Positions 1 to 14,900 of a stretch of DNA of 64,000 bases are shown one piece after another; the first letter of the stretch is position 1, and every line of letters begins with the position of its first letter. The translations under genes were made by a program, and so were the position numbers. Origin of the DNA: Mya arenaria (lineage: Eukaryota > Mollusca > Bivalvia > Myida > Myidae); NCBI RefSeq assembly GCF_026914265.1, contig NC_069136.1:12456356-12520355 (forward strand), written 5' to 3'. The notes under the pieces are model-generated. The model was given only the letters and a program-made list of their open reading frames with translations, had not been told where the DNA came from and made no database searches.

Positions 1-840
1 TTAATTTTCCCATATGTGGTAACTGGTTTGCAGTTGAACATTCGCGAATAATCGACTGGAAATGGTCGAATATCCGACTGGCGAATATACGAATAAAAGT
101 AAATAAAAACAGTGTTTGTCGCAAAGATACATATGTGTACATGCATAAAGAAACATTTGGCGATTAATTTTCCCATATGTGACCTTTAAAACCATACATA
201 TAGACATAATCTGAATCCCCAACTACTGACTGGTTAGTAGTTGAACATCGCGAATAATCGACTGGAAATGGTCGAATATCCGACTGGCAAATATACGAAT
301 AAAAGTAAATTAAAACAGTGTTTGTCGCAAAGATACATATGTGTACATGCATAAAGAAACATTTGGCGATTATTTTTCTCATATGTGACCTTTAAAACCA
401 TACATATAGACATACTCTGAATCCCCAACTACTGACTGCATGGTTTGCAGTTGAACATTCGCGAATAATCGACTGGAAATGGACGAATATCCGACTGGCG
501 AATATACGAATAAAAGTGAATTAAAACAGTGTTTGTCGCAAAGAAACATATGTGTACATGTATACAGAAACATTTGGCGATTAAATATTAAAACCATACA
601 TAAAGACATAAACTGAATCCCCAACAACTGACTGGTTTGCAGTTGAACATTCGCGAATAATCGACTGGAAATGGTCGAATATCCGACTGGCGAATATACC
701 AATAAAAGTGAATTAAAACAGTGTTTATCGAATCCCCAACTGACAACTAGCAGGTAGTTGAATATTCGAATCCCCAACTGGCAACTGGTAAGTAGTTGAT
801 TATTCGAATCCCCAACTACCAACTACCAACTACCTTCCAA
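1..840. repeat. Tandem repeat, about 210-bp units
   Basis: The landmark AAATGG(T/A)CGAATATCCGACTGG recurs at about 60, 267, 477 and 669, giving spacings of 207, 210 and 192 bp, so roughly four head-to-tail units are present and the array probably continues off the left edge. From about 733 to 835 the unit collapses into 38-40-bp pieces that start TCGAATCCCCAACT. Overlapping minus-strand open frames of 60-147 codons follow the repeat and resemble no protein I know. I read this as satellite DNA, not genes. Confidence 0.9.
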
Positions 841-929
841 CTTTACCGTCATGTCAAGATTGCCTTGTTAAGCGTTCTACGTTCTGACAGAAACTTTATC
901 AATCCATTAACACTGACCAAAAAAACTGG

Positions 930-3047
930 AACTGCATGAACTAGCCTAAAACTACAGTGGCGAGGCTTAAACTATAGGAACAAGCCTAACACAGTGACAA
1001 GCAAAAAACTACAGTGATATGCCGAACACCACAGGAACAAGCCTAAGACTACAGGGAGAAGCCTTAATTACAGTGACACGCCTTAAACTACAGTGACACG
1101 CCTTAAACTACAGTGACACGCCTTAAACTACAGTGAAAGGCTAAAACTACAGTGACAAGCCTTTTACTACAGTGACATGCCGAACACCACAGGGACAAGC
1201 CTAAAACTACAGTGACAAGCCTAAGACTACAGGGACAAGCCTCGAATAATAGGGACAAGCCTTTAACTACACTGACAAGGCTAAAACTACAGGGACAAGC
1301 CTAAAACTACAGGGACAAGCCTCGAATAATAGGGACAAGCCTTTAACTACACTGACAAGGCTAAAACTACAGGGACAAGCCTAAAACTACAGTGACAAGC
1401 CTAAGACTACAGGGACAAGCCTCGAATAATAGGGACAAGCCTTTAACTACACTGACAAGGCTTAAACTACAGGGACAAGCCTAAAACTACAGTGACAAGC
1501 CTAAGACTACAGGGACAAGCCTCAAATAATAGGGACAAGCCTTTAACTACACTGACAAGGCTAAAACTACAGGGACAAGCCTAAAACTACAGTGACAAGC
1601 CTAAGACTACAGGGACAAGCCTCGAATAATAGAGACAAGCCTTTAACTACACTGACAAGGCTAAAACTACAGGGACAAGCCTAAAACTTCAGGGAAAAGC
1701 CTTAAACTACAGTGACAAGTGACACGCCTTAAACTACAGTGACAAGTGACACGCCTTAAACTACAGTGACAAGTGACACGCCTTAAACTACAGTGACAAG
1801 CCTAAGACTACAGGGACAAGCCTCAAATAACAGGGACAACCTTTAACTACAGTGACAAGGCTAAAACTACAGGGACAAGCCTAAAACTACAGGGACAAGC
1901 CTAAAACTACAGTGACAAGTGACACGCCTTAAACTACAGTGACAAGTGACACGCCTTAAACTACAGTGACAAGTGACACGCCTTAAACTACAGTGACAAG
2001 TGACACGCCTTAAACTACAGTGACAAGGCTAAAACTACAGGGACAAGCCTAAAACTACATGGACACGCCTTAAACTACAGTGACAAGTGACACGCCTTAA
2101 ACTACAGTGACAAGTGACACGCCTTAAACTACAGTGACAAGTGACACGCCTTAAACTACAGTGACAAGTGACACGCCTTAAACTACAGTGACAAGTGACA
2201 CGCCTTAAACTACAGTGACAAGTGACACGCCTTAAACTACAGTGACAAGCCTAAGACTACAGGGACAAGCCTCAAATAACAGGGACAAGCCTTTAACTAC
2301 ACTGACAAGGCTAAAACTACAGGGACAAGGCTTAAACTACAGTGACAAGGCTAAAACTACAGTGACAAGGCTAAAACTACAGGGACAAGCCTAAAACTAC
2401 AGGGACAAGCCTAAAATAACATGGACAAGCCTTGAACTATAGTGACAATATATATGCAAAAAGCTACAGAAACATGCTCAGTAGCAAAAAGTTTTAACAT
2501 AAACCCGGTTTAGTGGCAATGGGCAAACGCCAAAGACATAGAACACAAAATCACAAAGAAGAAACATCAGTGACAAGCCTTAAACTACAGGGAGAAGCTT
2601 TAAACTACAGTGAAAAGCCTTAAACTACAGGGACAAGCCTTAAACTACAGGGACAAGCCTTAAACTACAGTGACAATATTTTAATTTCAGGGATAGGCCT
2701 AAAACTACAATGACAACCTAAAACTACAGGGACAAGCCTTTAACTACAGTGACAAGCCTAAAACTACAATTACAACCTAAAACTACAGGGACAAGCCTTT
2801 AACTACAGGGACAAGCATAAAACTACAGTGACAAACCTTAAACTACAGGGACAAGCCTTAAACTACAGGGACAAGCCTAAAACTACAGGGACAACCTAAA
2901 ACTACAGGGACAAGCCTTTAACTACAGGGACAAGCCTAAAACTACAGTGACAAACCTTAAACTACAGGGACAAGCCTTAAACTACAGGGACAAGCCTTAA
3001 ACTACAGGAACCGGCCTTAAACTACAGGGACAATCCTAAAACTGTAG
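930..3047. repeat. 20-bp minisatellite with higher-order repeats
   Basis: More than a hundred copies of a 20-bp monomer close to CTAAAACTACAGGGACAAGC. Two higher-order arrangements are visible. Between 1241 and 1700 a five-monomer, 100-bp block recurs, marked by CTCGAATAAT (or CTCAAATAAT) at 1241, 1321, 1421, 1521 and 1621. At 1709-1800, 1906-2030 and 2085-2240 a 27-bp variant carrying an extra AAGTGACACGCC runs in pure stretches. About 130 bp near 2440-2565 is non-repetitive, and the array then resumes to 3047. No coding potential is seen. Confidence 0.95.
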
Positions 3048-3757
3048 CCACTATGCATTTGTTGAAATTTTAGCAGTAACGACGCTCAAACATGGCATAC
3101 CGTCTATGTAACTAACAAGTACGTGAGTTAGTAGTTTATCTGTTGGAAATCAAAATGTGTACCGATCGGACCATCTCGGATAATTTCCAACGGGTCGAGG
3201 GAGTCTAGGGTTCATTCTATATCGTTTATGAGGGGCTAATGGAAGTTGTTAGGAAGCGAGAGGGGTGCGTGTTATAATAGGGTCTCAAATGCTTCTTGCA
3301 TTACCTTAAAACACAAGGTTATACACACAGTTTTAAAATGTGATGATGATACAAATTCCCTTAAAGTTTAAAAACTACAAATCAATTATTTTCTTAGTTG
3401 AAACACATTCATGCAGGATAGTGATATATGGTGCATTTATATAAATTCATTGCATCATGTTGTAAATTAAGTCACCAATGGGCTAGTAACAAAGTGAGTG
3501 TGCAGGGGTAGTCTGGAAATCATGTTATATTGTGTGTGAGGTGGGTACTATGAAACGGTCTCAAATACTACTAATTACCGAAAAAAGGTTATTTTCCCTA
3601 TAAAATACAATATAATGTGCGAGAGGTGGGGGCTGTGGTTTAGACTATAGTGTGTGTTAGGGGTATATCGTGTGTGATTGGTTGGGGGAGGGGATGTTTT
3701 GTCATGTATGATTTTGTGTGCGAGGATTATGTGGGGGGCTAGTGTTCAAAAATATTG
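3048..3757. other. Intergenic, no gene seen
   Basis: Unique-looking AT-rich sequence. From 3480 it becomes rich in G and T on the plus strand (runs such as GTGTGTGAGG and GGGGTT) on the approach to the palindrome. No exon with a supported splice pair or recognisable protein similarity was found. Confidence 0.5.
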
Positions 3758-3912
<155 letters not shown>

Positions 3913-6900
3913 AAATAGCCCATCATAGCGGCGCCCTTATTGAAATCATGTTGAATGAGTTTTCAATCGTCAAACCACATATATGTAATATTTTAGAGAG
4001 AACAGTATCAAGTTGTTTATCTTTTAAATTGATTCTTTTTTCAAATATACCTTGGTGTGAACTTTGTTAAATCTTTTCAGTTAGTTATTTTTATCATGAA
4101 TTTTACGAGCTCCTTGTCGTTCCGTTACATTCCATCCAATACTGATCCGACGATTGGGCTCAGGGGTATTTTATGAGATAATTGTGAATAGTTGAGTGGA
4201 TTCTTACATTGCTTACGACCTAGTCAACAATATTATCTAATCGAAAACATTTTAATAGTATACTGAAATAGAGTGCATGAGATAAGTCATCTGATTGCTT
4301 CCAAACATAGCTTATTCTTCCTTTTTTGATGACACATGTGGTATGTTTATATACTTGAACATACACTGAGTGGCATAGTTGCCTAAAAGCGAAATAAATT
4401 TATTGTTATTGGTATGATTTACCCTAAAACAACGTCAAGAGGGGTCGGTTCTAGGCGGCTCATTTTGGCCCAGCAAACTCTCCGAAAAATGAAAATAACT
4501 GAGGTGTTTGAAACATATGTTAAACTATGAAATTAATCTTGAATAATGCAAAAATGATTTGTTTTCTTTTTCACCAAGTGATACGGATATTATAGGTGAA
4601 ATTAGTAATAGATTGTAATAAAAGTTGCGTTTAAGCTCTTTTTCATTAATTTCAGAGTTGTTTTGTTGTTGTTTTCTGAGTGGCCCCATCCTTGACCAAC
4701 CTTCATAGTTTGCCTATGCCTAGCGTTTCACATACAAGGTGTATATAGTTTTAATATTTTGACGGTAAGATGACTCGGCTACATTTATATGTTATATGAA
4801 TGCCTTTACGAATTGCAAAACATGGCATAAGTGGCCATTTTTAAATGACGAGCTTTGATGGTCCCTCTTTACTTTTTTCTAGCAACTGAGGACGACTGTC
4901 TACTTGTTTGCTGACCCTGTGATTTAAAAATAACAAGTGGTTGTTCAAAAACGATCAGTTCAATCGGCCCGGTGTTTACAAGCCTTACTTTAGCATATGT
5001 ACAGCAATTCGACACATATACCATATATCAGCCACAATTTAAATGCAGATGACATAAAACATCTTGTCAGTCAATGCATTTCTATTTAGTGTGATTTTCT
5101 TCCAGAAATAAAATACCTTTCTTCCAATGACCGTTCAAGGGTGATAACCCCAGTGTTCATACACAGTTGAATAAACTGTCTAGGATATGTGTTTTTGTTT
5201 TTTAAAAGGCTTTTGTCGTTTGATTCTTGTGTCACTAATCAATTGCTGTTCTAGAGATTATATTTATATAGGTGTGCATGCCCCAATCTTTTGACCTCAT
5301 TATAGCCTGGTCCCGCCGCATAATACAATCAGTAGATGGCGGTGGGTGTGTGTGTGGGGGGGGGCATAATACCAAGTTTTTAGTTTCTGCTTGGCGCGTG
5401 TCACCCTTTTAGGTACCGAGTATGCCTGGAAACCCCACTGAATACGGCTTACCGAAAAATGGGTCACAGTCACCAACGCTCGAAGCCTCAATTCGACCTG
5501 TTTAGTACGGTTGTCGTAACATGTAGCTTGTTTTTACAAAAATGAGAATAGAACAACAACACTAACAATTCAGCGCTTGTGTTTATTATTGTATTCAATA
5601 TGTAACATAAATTAAATAAGCCAGTATACAAGGCACTTTTGTCTGTATTATTACTTACAATACTCATCAATTTATGTGTTATTAATAATCACTATTGTCA
5701 AGTATCACTTGAAGAATACGTGTACATAATATGTAACTTATATTGGATACCTAGTGATATAATGTAGAGTTGTCAATAGGAACTCAGTTGTAACGGTTGT
5801 TTTCGATGGAAAATACCGAGGAGCTCCGATTTGTAGATTTATATGCTTGCTTGCAGATACCTCTATTTTAAAAGTATTAACTATTTCAACCTATTTGGAA
5901 AGCATGCGACAAAAACTGCAGTGGTGTTATATCATACGATTGCAAACAGAATACAGTCCTCAAGAATAATAGTGTATGAATAACAACATAGCTTATTGCT
6001 ATATAAGTGTATGCTTTTATTGGAATACCAATGCGAAAAGATTATAATTCAACATTTCGCCTGCTTACATTCCATAGAACGCTGGTCGCTGACTTGTTTG
6101 TTGAACCAATTAACTGACAACGATTATATGATCTCATCAGTTAATGCAACGGACAAAAGTTGGTAGTTATGGTGATATTCGAACCTTCTGCGAAACGTTC
6201 GTTACGTCAAGAAGTCCGTTTCCCGAAAGCGTGCTGTGGCAAAAAAGTTTGAATAAAAACTCGATTTTCATTGGTCTTCGAATAATTGCATTCACCAAAC
6301 ACGATACATGTCAAAAGAATTTAACGTTCTACAAAAATAGAATGCCTCGGTTAGTGCGCTCTTTGATTTTGTGTAAAACGTTAAAAATATACACTATTAA
6401 TATATACAAAGTGCAAGCAGTATTTCATAAAATAAGTATTGCAAAACATCAGTACATTCATTTTTCAATAGAGAAGTAAATTTGAAAGTTTTGTGATTGA
6501 AAGCTTGGTTAAATTTTTGATAAGCAGTAAAATGTATGCTTTGAAACTAACAATTGAAACGTATTCTTAGATTTGTTTTATGATTTTAGTATTTATCAAT
6601 GTGTAACAAACAACGTTTTTCATCAACTAAATTAATTCATCATTCGCACAGGTAAAACATTATTTTTAAACAAGATAAAAAAGTTGAATCTATTTTTCCG
6701 AGCGCTCTGTTCCGAACAAAAATTCCACTTATGTTTTATCTTCGTTAAATAAAAAATATTGGCCGTACACAACCCTGTGAACGGAAATGTATTGGTTGTT
6801 TTTGGTGCCAAATAAGTAGTATTTTCTGTGTCCGACAGACGAAAACACACATTGTCTTCAATTTCAATAGCCTTTTTTTCACTTATGTGGGCGTCTCCCC

Positions 6901-8972
6901 AAACGTCAATTTTCATATTGGCATGTTCAAATTGTTTATATGGTATGTATTTTTTTCTCACAACACGTATTTTTCGCTCAAAATCATAATATAAATTAGA
7001 ACAAAATATACATGTTAAGTTAAAGTTATGTAAATAATGCATAACAAATGTATAGTTCAGTTCAATTCTCGGTTGAAGCTTTCAAACATGAAACAACGCA
7101 TACAAAAGATTGAATTCAAAACAAATATTTAATCAGCGAAGCTAGATCGATTTTCGCGAAAACATTAGTTTGGTTCAGGACTTCTTTGTACACGTGTAAA
7201 AAGCTGATTTCAGATACGCCAAAAGAATACAAAGAAAGGTCAAGGCGTAGCCAAATTGTAAATACCTTATAAATATTTTAACATATATTGTAACAAATAA
7301 GACTTGCTAATAAAAATCCGATCAGTAACCTTGATCAATACAGGGCGGTAAGGAATTTCCTGAGCTTTCAATACATTTTGTTTGTTAAGTCCTCTCTTCT
7401 CATGGCCTGGGAACGCTCTTTATTCACAAATGCTTTGACACCGCATGCTAATAAAGTAGTTCTATTCAAAATAAGAAGAGCAAAAGCTCAAATCAATAAG
7501 GTAACAGATATGTCATTAGAAAATAAAATCATCTTGTCAAAATCGATGGATCTTTTTCCACATAGTATAGAATGTCAGTTAAGCATTTCCGATATATTAA
7601 ATCGGAATGAATAATTTAGTACCCGATAATGAACTCAATGACTGTTGAATAATTATGTTTCACTCTAAAACTGCTCAAAACTTGTTTGGCCTTCAATAGT
7701 TTTCTAAACATACCCAACATTTGTTATTTATCTAATAAAATAAAACTAACTGAACTCTGTCAACCTTATGAATTAATTAAACCAGCATGAACTAAATGTG
7801 CATTGTTCATAAAAAATACCATCGCACGAGGATACACTTTTGCTTACATATAATAAAGTACAACAATTAAACTATCACAAAACAATTAAACACACGATTT
7901 AACTTAAATAATAAATAACAAACAAATCAAAATTTATATCACAAGATACCTTTTCGCTAAACACAGGAATGCTAACAATTCTAATAAAAAACATTTTACC
8001 TATCACTCAAATAACTTGAACAATCCATCATCAAAAAGAGATAAAAAGAACAACAACTACTAAAGTTTCGTTATTTTTTGCATTACCAAATCTCTTTTTC
8101 AAACAATCAACACTTTCATTTCCCATAAGTCAAACAAAACAAGTCATAACAAATTGTAGTTCTTTGCTCGTTATTGCATTACCATATTAACAAACTATTT
8201 TCAGTCATTACTAGCATTACCCGATATTCAAGAAAAGACGTTATCGTAATATGTATGCTATTGCATTGCCAAATTTTCAACTGACACTCGAATTACCATG
8301 AAAAACGATGAAACCAATTTGGCAAAATGTTGTCCAATGCTCACAAATTTATAAACAATTTTCGACCGTCGTTAGCATTTTTGAAAAAAAAATACAAGTC
8401 ATGACAAATGTCCGTTCTTACCAGTCATTGTTTAAATAGTAAATGGGTTAAATACATACACATTAAACAAAAAATACAAATAATGTAATTAAAAGGTAGT
8501 TCTTAACAAACCCAAATATATAAATATTTGTCAACATCCTCGAAATTTTCAAAATAATTGTATCAATCAAAATTTAACATACCAAAAATAAAATGGCGTT
8601 GCAACGAAAACAGTACGAACAGTTTTTAAGTAACGACTTCTTCATAACCATATTTTCATATCAGAAACAAACAAGAACGTGTATATATATATATATATAT
8701 AATTTGCGCACGATATTTTGATAGCTTTAAAAAGGGTTGATAGCAAATTGATTCTGTTTTTTTTAAACAAATTATAAGAAATTATGAATTTACCGCATCA
8801 GACCAGATTAGCTTCCTTAACACTCCTTGTTAATATAAACATTATGTTCAAGTATTTGTATAAGCATTACACCGTTCAAAATACCGTGCGCCAGTTATAA
8901 TAACACCATAACAACATGGTATTTGCATTGCAGAAAATAGAAATAGTTTCAAATCTTCACATAGCCTCGTCG
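3913..8972. other. AT-rich intergenic stretch, no gene recognised
   Basis: Open frames exist at 6144-6479 (+, 111 codons), 6632-7042 (-, 136) and 7378-7614 (+, 78). Their composition follows the AT-rich background and none resembles a family I know, so I do not call them genes. A single arm of the CCTCGGCCATTTTTATCG inverted-repeat family lies at about 5798-5828, and a short (TA)n at 8680-8702. 7620-8900 is very AT-rich with no structure noted. Confidence 0.45.
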
Positions 8973-11900
8973 TTACTCGACCGCTGGTACCCTATAACCG
9001 TCAATCGTGAGGTTGTAGTCGAGACCTCGTCCTGGCAGGCGACAGCAGCTTATCCGTGCCTTGTATGAGTTGCCGATAACGAAGTCAAACGTCGCCCCTC
9101 CTTCGTCTGTGCAGTTAGTCTGAAATGAAAAATACGCTCACATTAGTCTGGCCATGTAATAGTTGCCGAAAACGAAGTCAAACGTCGTGCATTGGTGTAG
9201 TTCGTCTGAAAAGTTGAATCACATAAGTATATTAACGAACTACGTTTAATGATGTACCGGCATACATCAGATGTTGTTTTCGATTGAAAGTGACCGAGGT
9301 ATTGACCACGTGAAATATTATTTGCTTCCTTTATGTGTGGTTTTGCCAATCCAATTATCACCTGTTCCTCTATAAATTATAATACTTTTATTGGGTCCGC
9401 TAAGTAAGATAAATAATTGATAGAACACTGGTGCCTTGTAACAAAGGTTGTCAAATTTAAATATTGCCATTGAAAAAAGTGAATGATTGTTATGATAAAA
9501 TTAAGCTTGAGAAAACAAGTACCGTTGTTGTACAAAGCGCTGTCTAGACTTAACATACAATTTGCAAGTATAACACAAACATATATCTGTATAATTAATT
9601 TATAGATAATTTTCTGATTAGTTCATGACACTAGTTTTATTGAAAGTAATCTGTTGTTCGCACAAACTCAATCGATGTGCACTTCAAATGAATTGACCGA
9701 ATAGGAATCAGAATCAGAAAGTAATTTATTTGAATTCAAACATTTACTTGGAATAAGAGAACATTGATAATGCAAAATAGCCAATGTACACAACGTTTTC
9801 CGAGCCATTCATTAATCCCCTCAGTATTGTGTTCCATAAGACTACATTCAAAACGAATCGTTCCAATGAAGTATCATGGACAACGTAATTGTTTATCCGA
9901 TTAAGTCAATGTCGTGCTCTTACTTTAGATAACTCGCTAGTATTGAATACTTAGTAATTCAACGGAAATGACGCAACGTGGTAAAGTAGGTGCGTTATGT
10001 AGCATTGGGAAATCCTTGGCCATATTTATTAAAAACAACCTCGGATGTATGGCGGTACATCAGTAGAAGTAGCTCGTATAAATTTGAATTATATCATTAA
10101 TTTGTTGATCACCGATTTCTGACATTGTTAACTGTCCATATGCATCCGAGGTCGTTTCCGATAAAAATGGCCGAGGAGCCTTTGGTCTCGAACGGTTGTT
10201 GTAACATCTCGGACGCTGTGCTTTACAATAGTGTAATGTTTGGCTACTAAGCTTGTCACTGTAGATTCCATTATAAAACAAAATATTGTGTATGCAGTAA
10301 TAATCAAACAACCGACCGGTTAGAACAATTGCTAATGCATCATGCCAATAGTTCTGTAGTCGTTGCCGACGTTAAAGTCGAACTCTTGATAAGATGCACT
10401 ATTCTCACTGGTTAACTTCTATAGCATGTTACATAAATTGAGCTACGCCATGCAACACTTATAAGTCGAGGTATATACTTATGTTTTTCAGCGTGTGAAC
10501 ATAAGATAATATTCTATGGCTCTCAAGTCAACACCTGTTTTATTCAAGTATTTTAATTGTGGTTTTGAATCAACATATTTTATGATAGAATACGATTTTA
10601 AAAGGTGTAAAACATTTTTAATTTTTAATAACTTTTAATGTAATGTGGTAAAATGAGTAAAAAAATGAGGTTGAGATATGACCTAAGTAATTCGTGATAT
10701 TGGGACCAGATCATATCCAATGGCTTCATAGCTAGTCAGCAACTGTTTAACTATTTGATTGTATTGATAGAAAACGACCATCGGCAAGTTTTAAACAACT
10801 TTAATATCCTCGTTTAATATAGTATTTATATCATAAATACTAATTTGATGTTTTACAGCGCTTAATATATAAAACGTCTCTATATGGCGCCAAAAACTGG
10901 AACGCTGTTCATTAAATTTCATGACTTCGTGCCAAAATAAAAGTAGTTTTTTTAAACTATCAACAGATACAGAATGACTGGTGTCATTATTTATACATAC
11001 TATAAATCAAAATGAATCATAAACACGTCATCATTGATATACGAAAAAGAAAAACGCTACTTCACTGTACTTACGATAACTCCAATGACCTCGTCCTCAT
11101 TGCAGAAGATATCAACAGTGTCCTTATCTGAAAACATGGATATAAGCATCCTTAAAATTAAGACACCTTGAATATACATGCAGTATAAAACAACTATTGA
11201 TAGTCGTACTAATGATAATGTGTTTCAATTCGTTGTTTAATTCATTTGCATCTAAAGACAGCAAATCGCGTCAACGTATATGTTAAATTGCCTACCGCCG
11301 CTTTTGGTTAAAGCTGGACTCCCACAGATTTACCATTTTTATAACTTTTTTATTTTTTGTCTTGGAAAGATCTCTTTTTTTGCGTAAATATCTGCAAACC
11401 AATGATATAAGATTGCTGACAAAAGATCAGATCGCAGATTTTCATATTTCCGTTCGAAAATTAATGTTTTATGGCTTTAACGGTTTAAGAAAAATGCATA
11501 AAACATCAATTTTTGAACTAAAATATAAAACTCTGCGATCTATTTTTTTGGTCCGCAGTTTTATATAACTGCTTTCCAAGGATTTTCGCAAAATTGGCTC
11601 TTTCCAAGACAAAAAATTAAAAAGTTGTCAAAACGTTCAATCTGTGAGAGTGCAGCTTTAAGCAGTCTCACTGTCTATATAAAACATCTACGTTGTAGTA
11701 AATGTATGAGGCGTATCCGTGTATACACTTTACTTTCAATTCAGGGATCGCAGGGTCGATTCCCCACCGCACCACTATATAATACTGATCGTCTTCTGGG
11801 AGAGACGTTAAATGGGAGTCAGGTGTGACAGTGCTATTCACTGGTTAAAACAACGTGTAGCTCTAACCAGGGTTACGTTCTGTCTGTGCTCCAAAAAGCT

Positions 11901-14900
11901 AATATGACTAACAATCTTTTCGAAACACTCACCGAATGGCCTTGCCCTAGTGCAAGTATATATAAACGCAAACTACCACCGTAAATGTTTTCAAATTAAA
12001 TTTTGAAGGACCAAAGTATGATTAAGGATCCCATTACACGTACACCAGTTTTATATTCACAATACTCACACCCTCTCTTTGGCTATAACTCGAATTGCCT
12101 GTGCTTGCTTGATGTACGGAACTGGTCGAAAAATAATGGAAGAACTTCCTTTTCAAAGTCTTATTTTATGAAAGTAGCCCACTATAAAACTAACCACTTA
12201 CCGTGGGCGAGATAGAGGACAATCTGGTAGTACTCGCCTTCGATCTCGAAGGACCACAGTTTGCTGAAGGAGTCAAGGACACTTGCCTCAAGTTCCTGTA
12301 GCTCCGCCTCCTTTCTCTGTCTCCTGATGTTTGTATAATAAATGTTACATTTGGTATAATAATTAATTTAATAAGTAACGGTCGGTTTCTTGACTGGTTT
12401 ATTGGTCTAAGACCATATTTAAAATTTCCAACATTTTTTTTCTGTTGACAATGGCTTTTGGTTGATAAGGAACAAGTGATTACAACAATTGCCTCATTAC
12501 TTATATTTCGAAGGCTGAATGTTTGATTGTTATAATATCATTTGTCAGAAACTATACCATTCTGTCATAAATTGGGAAAAGACCTTAAATAGAATAATAG
12601 AAGATACCATACTTTTTAATGGAAATAGCATGATATGGCGGCTACCGTTACAAAAAGCATGATACGTTCGAACTGTTTTATTTTGTATTATCACAGAGCA
12701 TACTAAAGTAATGCATTTTTAATTGTTTTATGTCCATGTAAATAAATAATGTTTTTGAAGTAATTGCAATATTAAATTGCACGTTGTTATATTATGTCCT
12801 TATTACATAGAGGGTAATAATATATTTCACATAGTGAGATTAAAGAAATATATTTTACGAGCGGCTTTGCCACGAATGAAGTATTTGCCTTTAGTATAGA
12901 CAAATCATGTGCTTTTCTATGTTTTGGTCATCAAAGCGAAATGATTAAAACATATTAATGCGTCAAAAGCTAAAACAAAACAAAACATTTTTACATCAAC
13001 CTACAGTGTGCTCCTTAAGACGGGAACATTCGGCATCCACCCACCATGAGTGATACACAGAACAATCCCCAAGTGATAAAATCACACTGTTCCAACGATA
13101 ACATGCCGTGGTTTAAGAAATTTAAGAATTTAAATACCAAGTATGTTTTTAAGGTTTTTTTTGACGATCTACAAAAAATGGAGCGAGCGCAGCAAGCCGA
13201 GAAAGATGTCATCATTTTTTGTAGAACGCTAAAATGAACTCTAAATTATTTGGTGTTCGCACTTATTTTACCCACAAGCTCTACCCATTGTACAATCACG
13301 TTGTATTTTGCACCAGTTACACCGCCCTGAGGTTAGTTTCAATAAATGAGTGTCGGCCGATTGTAATTGTTGCGGTTTTGTGAATATGTTATAGAATGGA
13401 TAAATGTTTGTACAAAAATTGGGAAGCACCGAAACATAAACTTGTATGGTACTTTTCGTTTAAAAATCAACAAATTGTTCATATTTAGATTCTTAGAATT
13501 GCCTTGGTATTTTTGCATAGTACAGCATTTTACTAGAATGACCTTGTTAAGTTTGTTATTCATTATAATCGACAAAAGAAGGTACATGTTGGTACTAAAT
13601 TTACTTCATTTGTTGTATATATATATTATCAAAAGCATATTAAAAGGGAAAAACATCTAGATTATAATGTAATGCTTATTTTTGTATAATAAATATTTCA
13701 TTGGGTACTGAATAGTTGTCAATACGATGTGATATATTTCTAGTTTCTTTTTATTCTGGTTCATGACGTAAATTTCATCCGCCTCCAGACGACAGTAGGG
13801 AAGGGTTAGTAAATTGTAATTACTTTGCACATGCGCAAAGGACAGAGCGAACTACGAAAAATAGACGAGTGTACCAAGTCACGTGAACAAACCAAATCGG
13901 CTCTTTATATTCAGCGTCAGATCTGCACTACACGATATGGAGATACAGTAACTTGGAAAATCCCTTGTTGGTACACAAATAAGTACAAACACCAAATGCA
14001 TATAAGTTTTTTAGTAAAACAAATATTGTGGGAGGCGACGAAAGCACTGGAAGGTAGGATCGAAAGAAGGACACAAATCAAAAATCGATAAACGGAAATA
14101 ATCGAAGTGGCAATTTAGATCAATCATCGATTTCATCATCGACACGGAAGGTATGTAAGTAGAATAAGCAAAAATCAAAGGTAATCATTTAATGACTATA
14201 TAAAAGGATATTTGGCCAATGACATCAATGTCATATTTGCTTTGAAAAGAAATATTAAAATAGCACTCAGAAACATCGGGAGAACAAATGCTTGATTTGG
14301 CAAAAAATAATCAAGTAAAATATTGATACTTGTGTGAAAATTACACATGTTTTGTTATATATAAAAATTCTGGCCAATCATGCAACAGTTTGTAGGACTG
14401 GCCGTTTGCATGAATTTTGGAAACACATATACATGTAATATTTGTGGAATACATGGGGAACACACGTATATAAAATCATGTGGAGCACATCGAAAACACA
14501 TAATGATAATAGATTTGTATGTGGGAAAGATATATATGCAATGATATAAGAAACACAAATATATGTAACAATATATGCATACTGCTGGACATTGATAAAT
14601 GAAACGACATTAATAATTCTTTAAAAATCTCCAAGCTAAACTCGTCTTAATATGTCGCAGTCGATCCACACTAATTTCATAGGATGTTTTGCATATTGTT
14701 ATAAAAATATTTATATCATTGTTTTTTCTTGTGTGCTTTTTTCCGATTTTATAAATTTTAATAGACGTACACTTTCATCCAAAGATCAGTCGTGACACTT
14801 ATAAATATACTAACTATCATAAAATGTATTTTGACACCAACTGTTAATTTGGGGACTTATTTACATGTTGCCATTACGTGTGCATTTTACTATCGGACTT

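Noticed and set aside
1-822. Minus-strand open frames up to 147 codons
   Set aside because: They follow a 210-bp tandem repeat, repeat the same peptide text, and resemble no protein.
930-3047. CRISPR-like regular repeats
   Set aside because: Monomers are contiguous with no unique spacers, and the genome is eukaryotic. This is a minisatellite.
6632-7042. 136-codon minus frame
   Set aside because: Its composition matches the AT-rich background and no domain, splice site or start context supports it.
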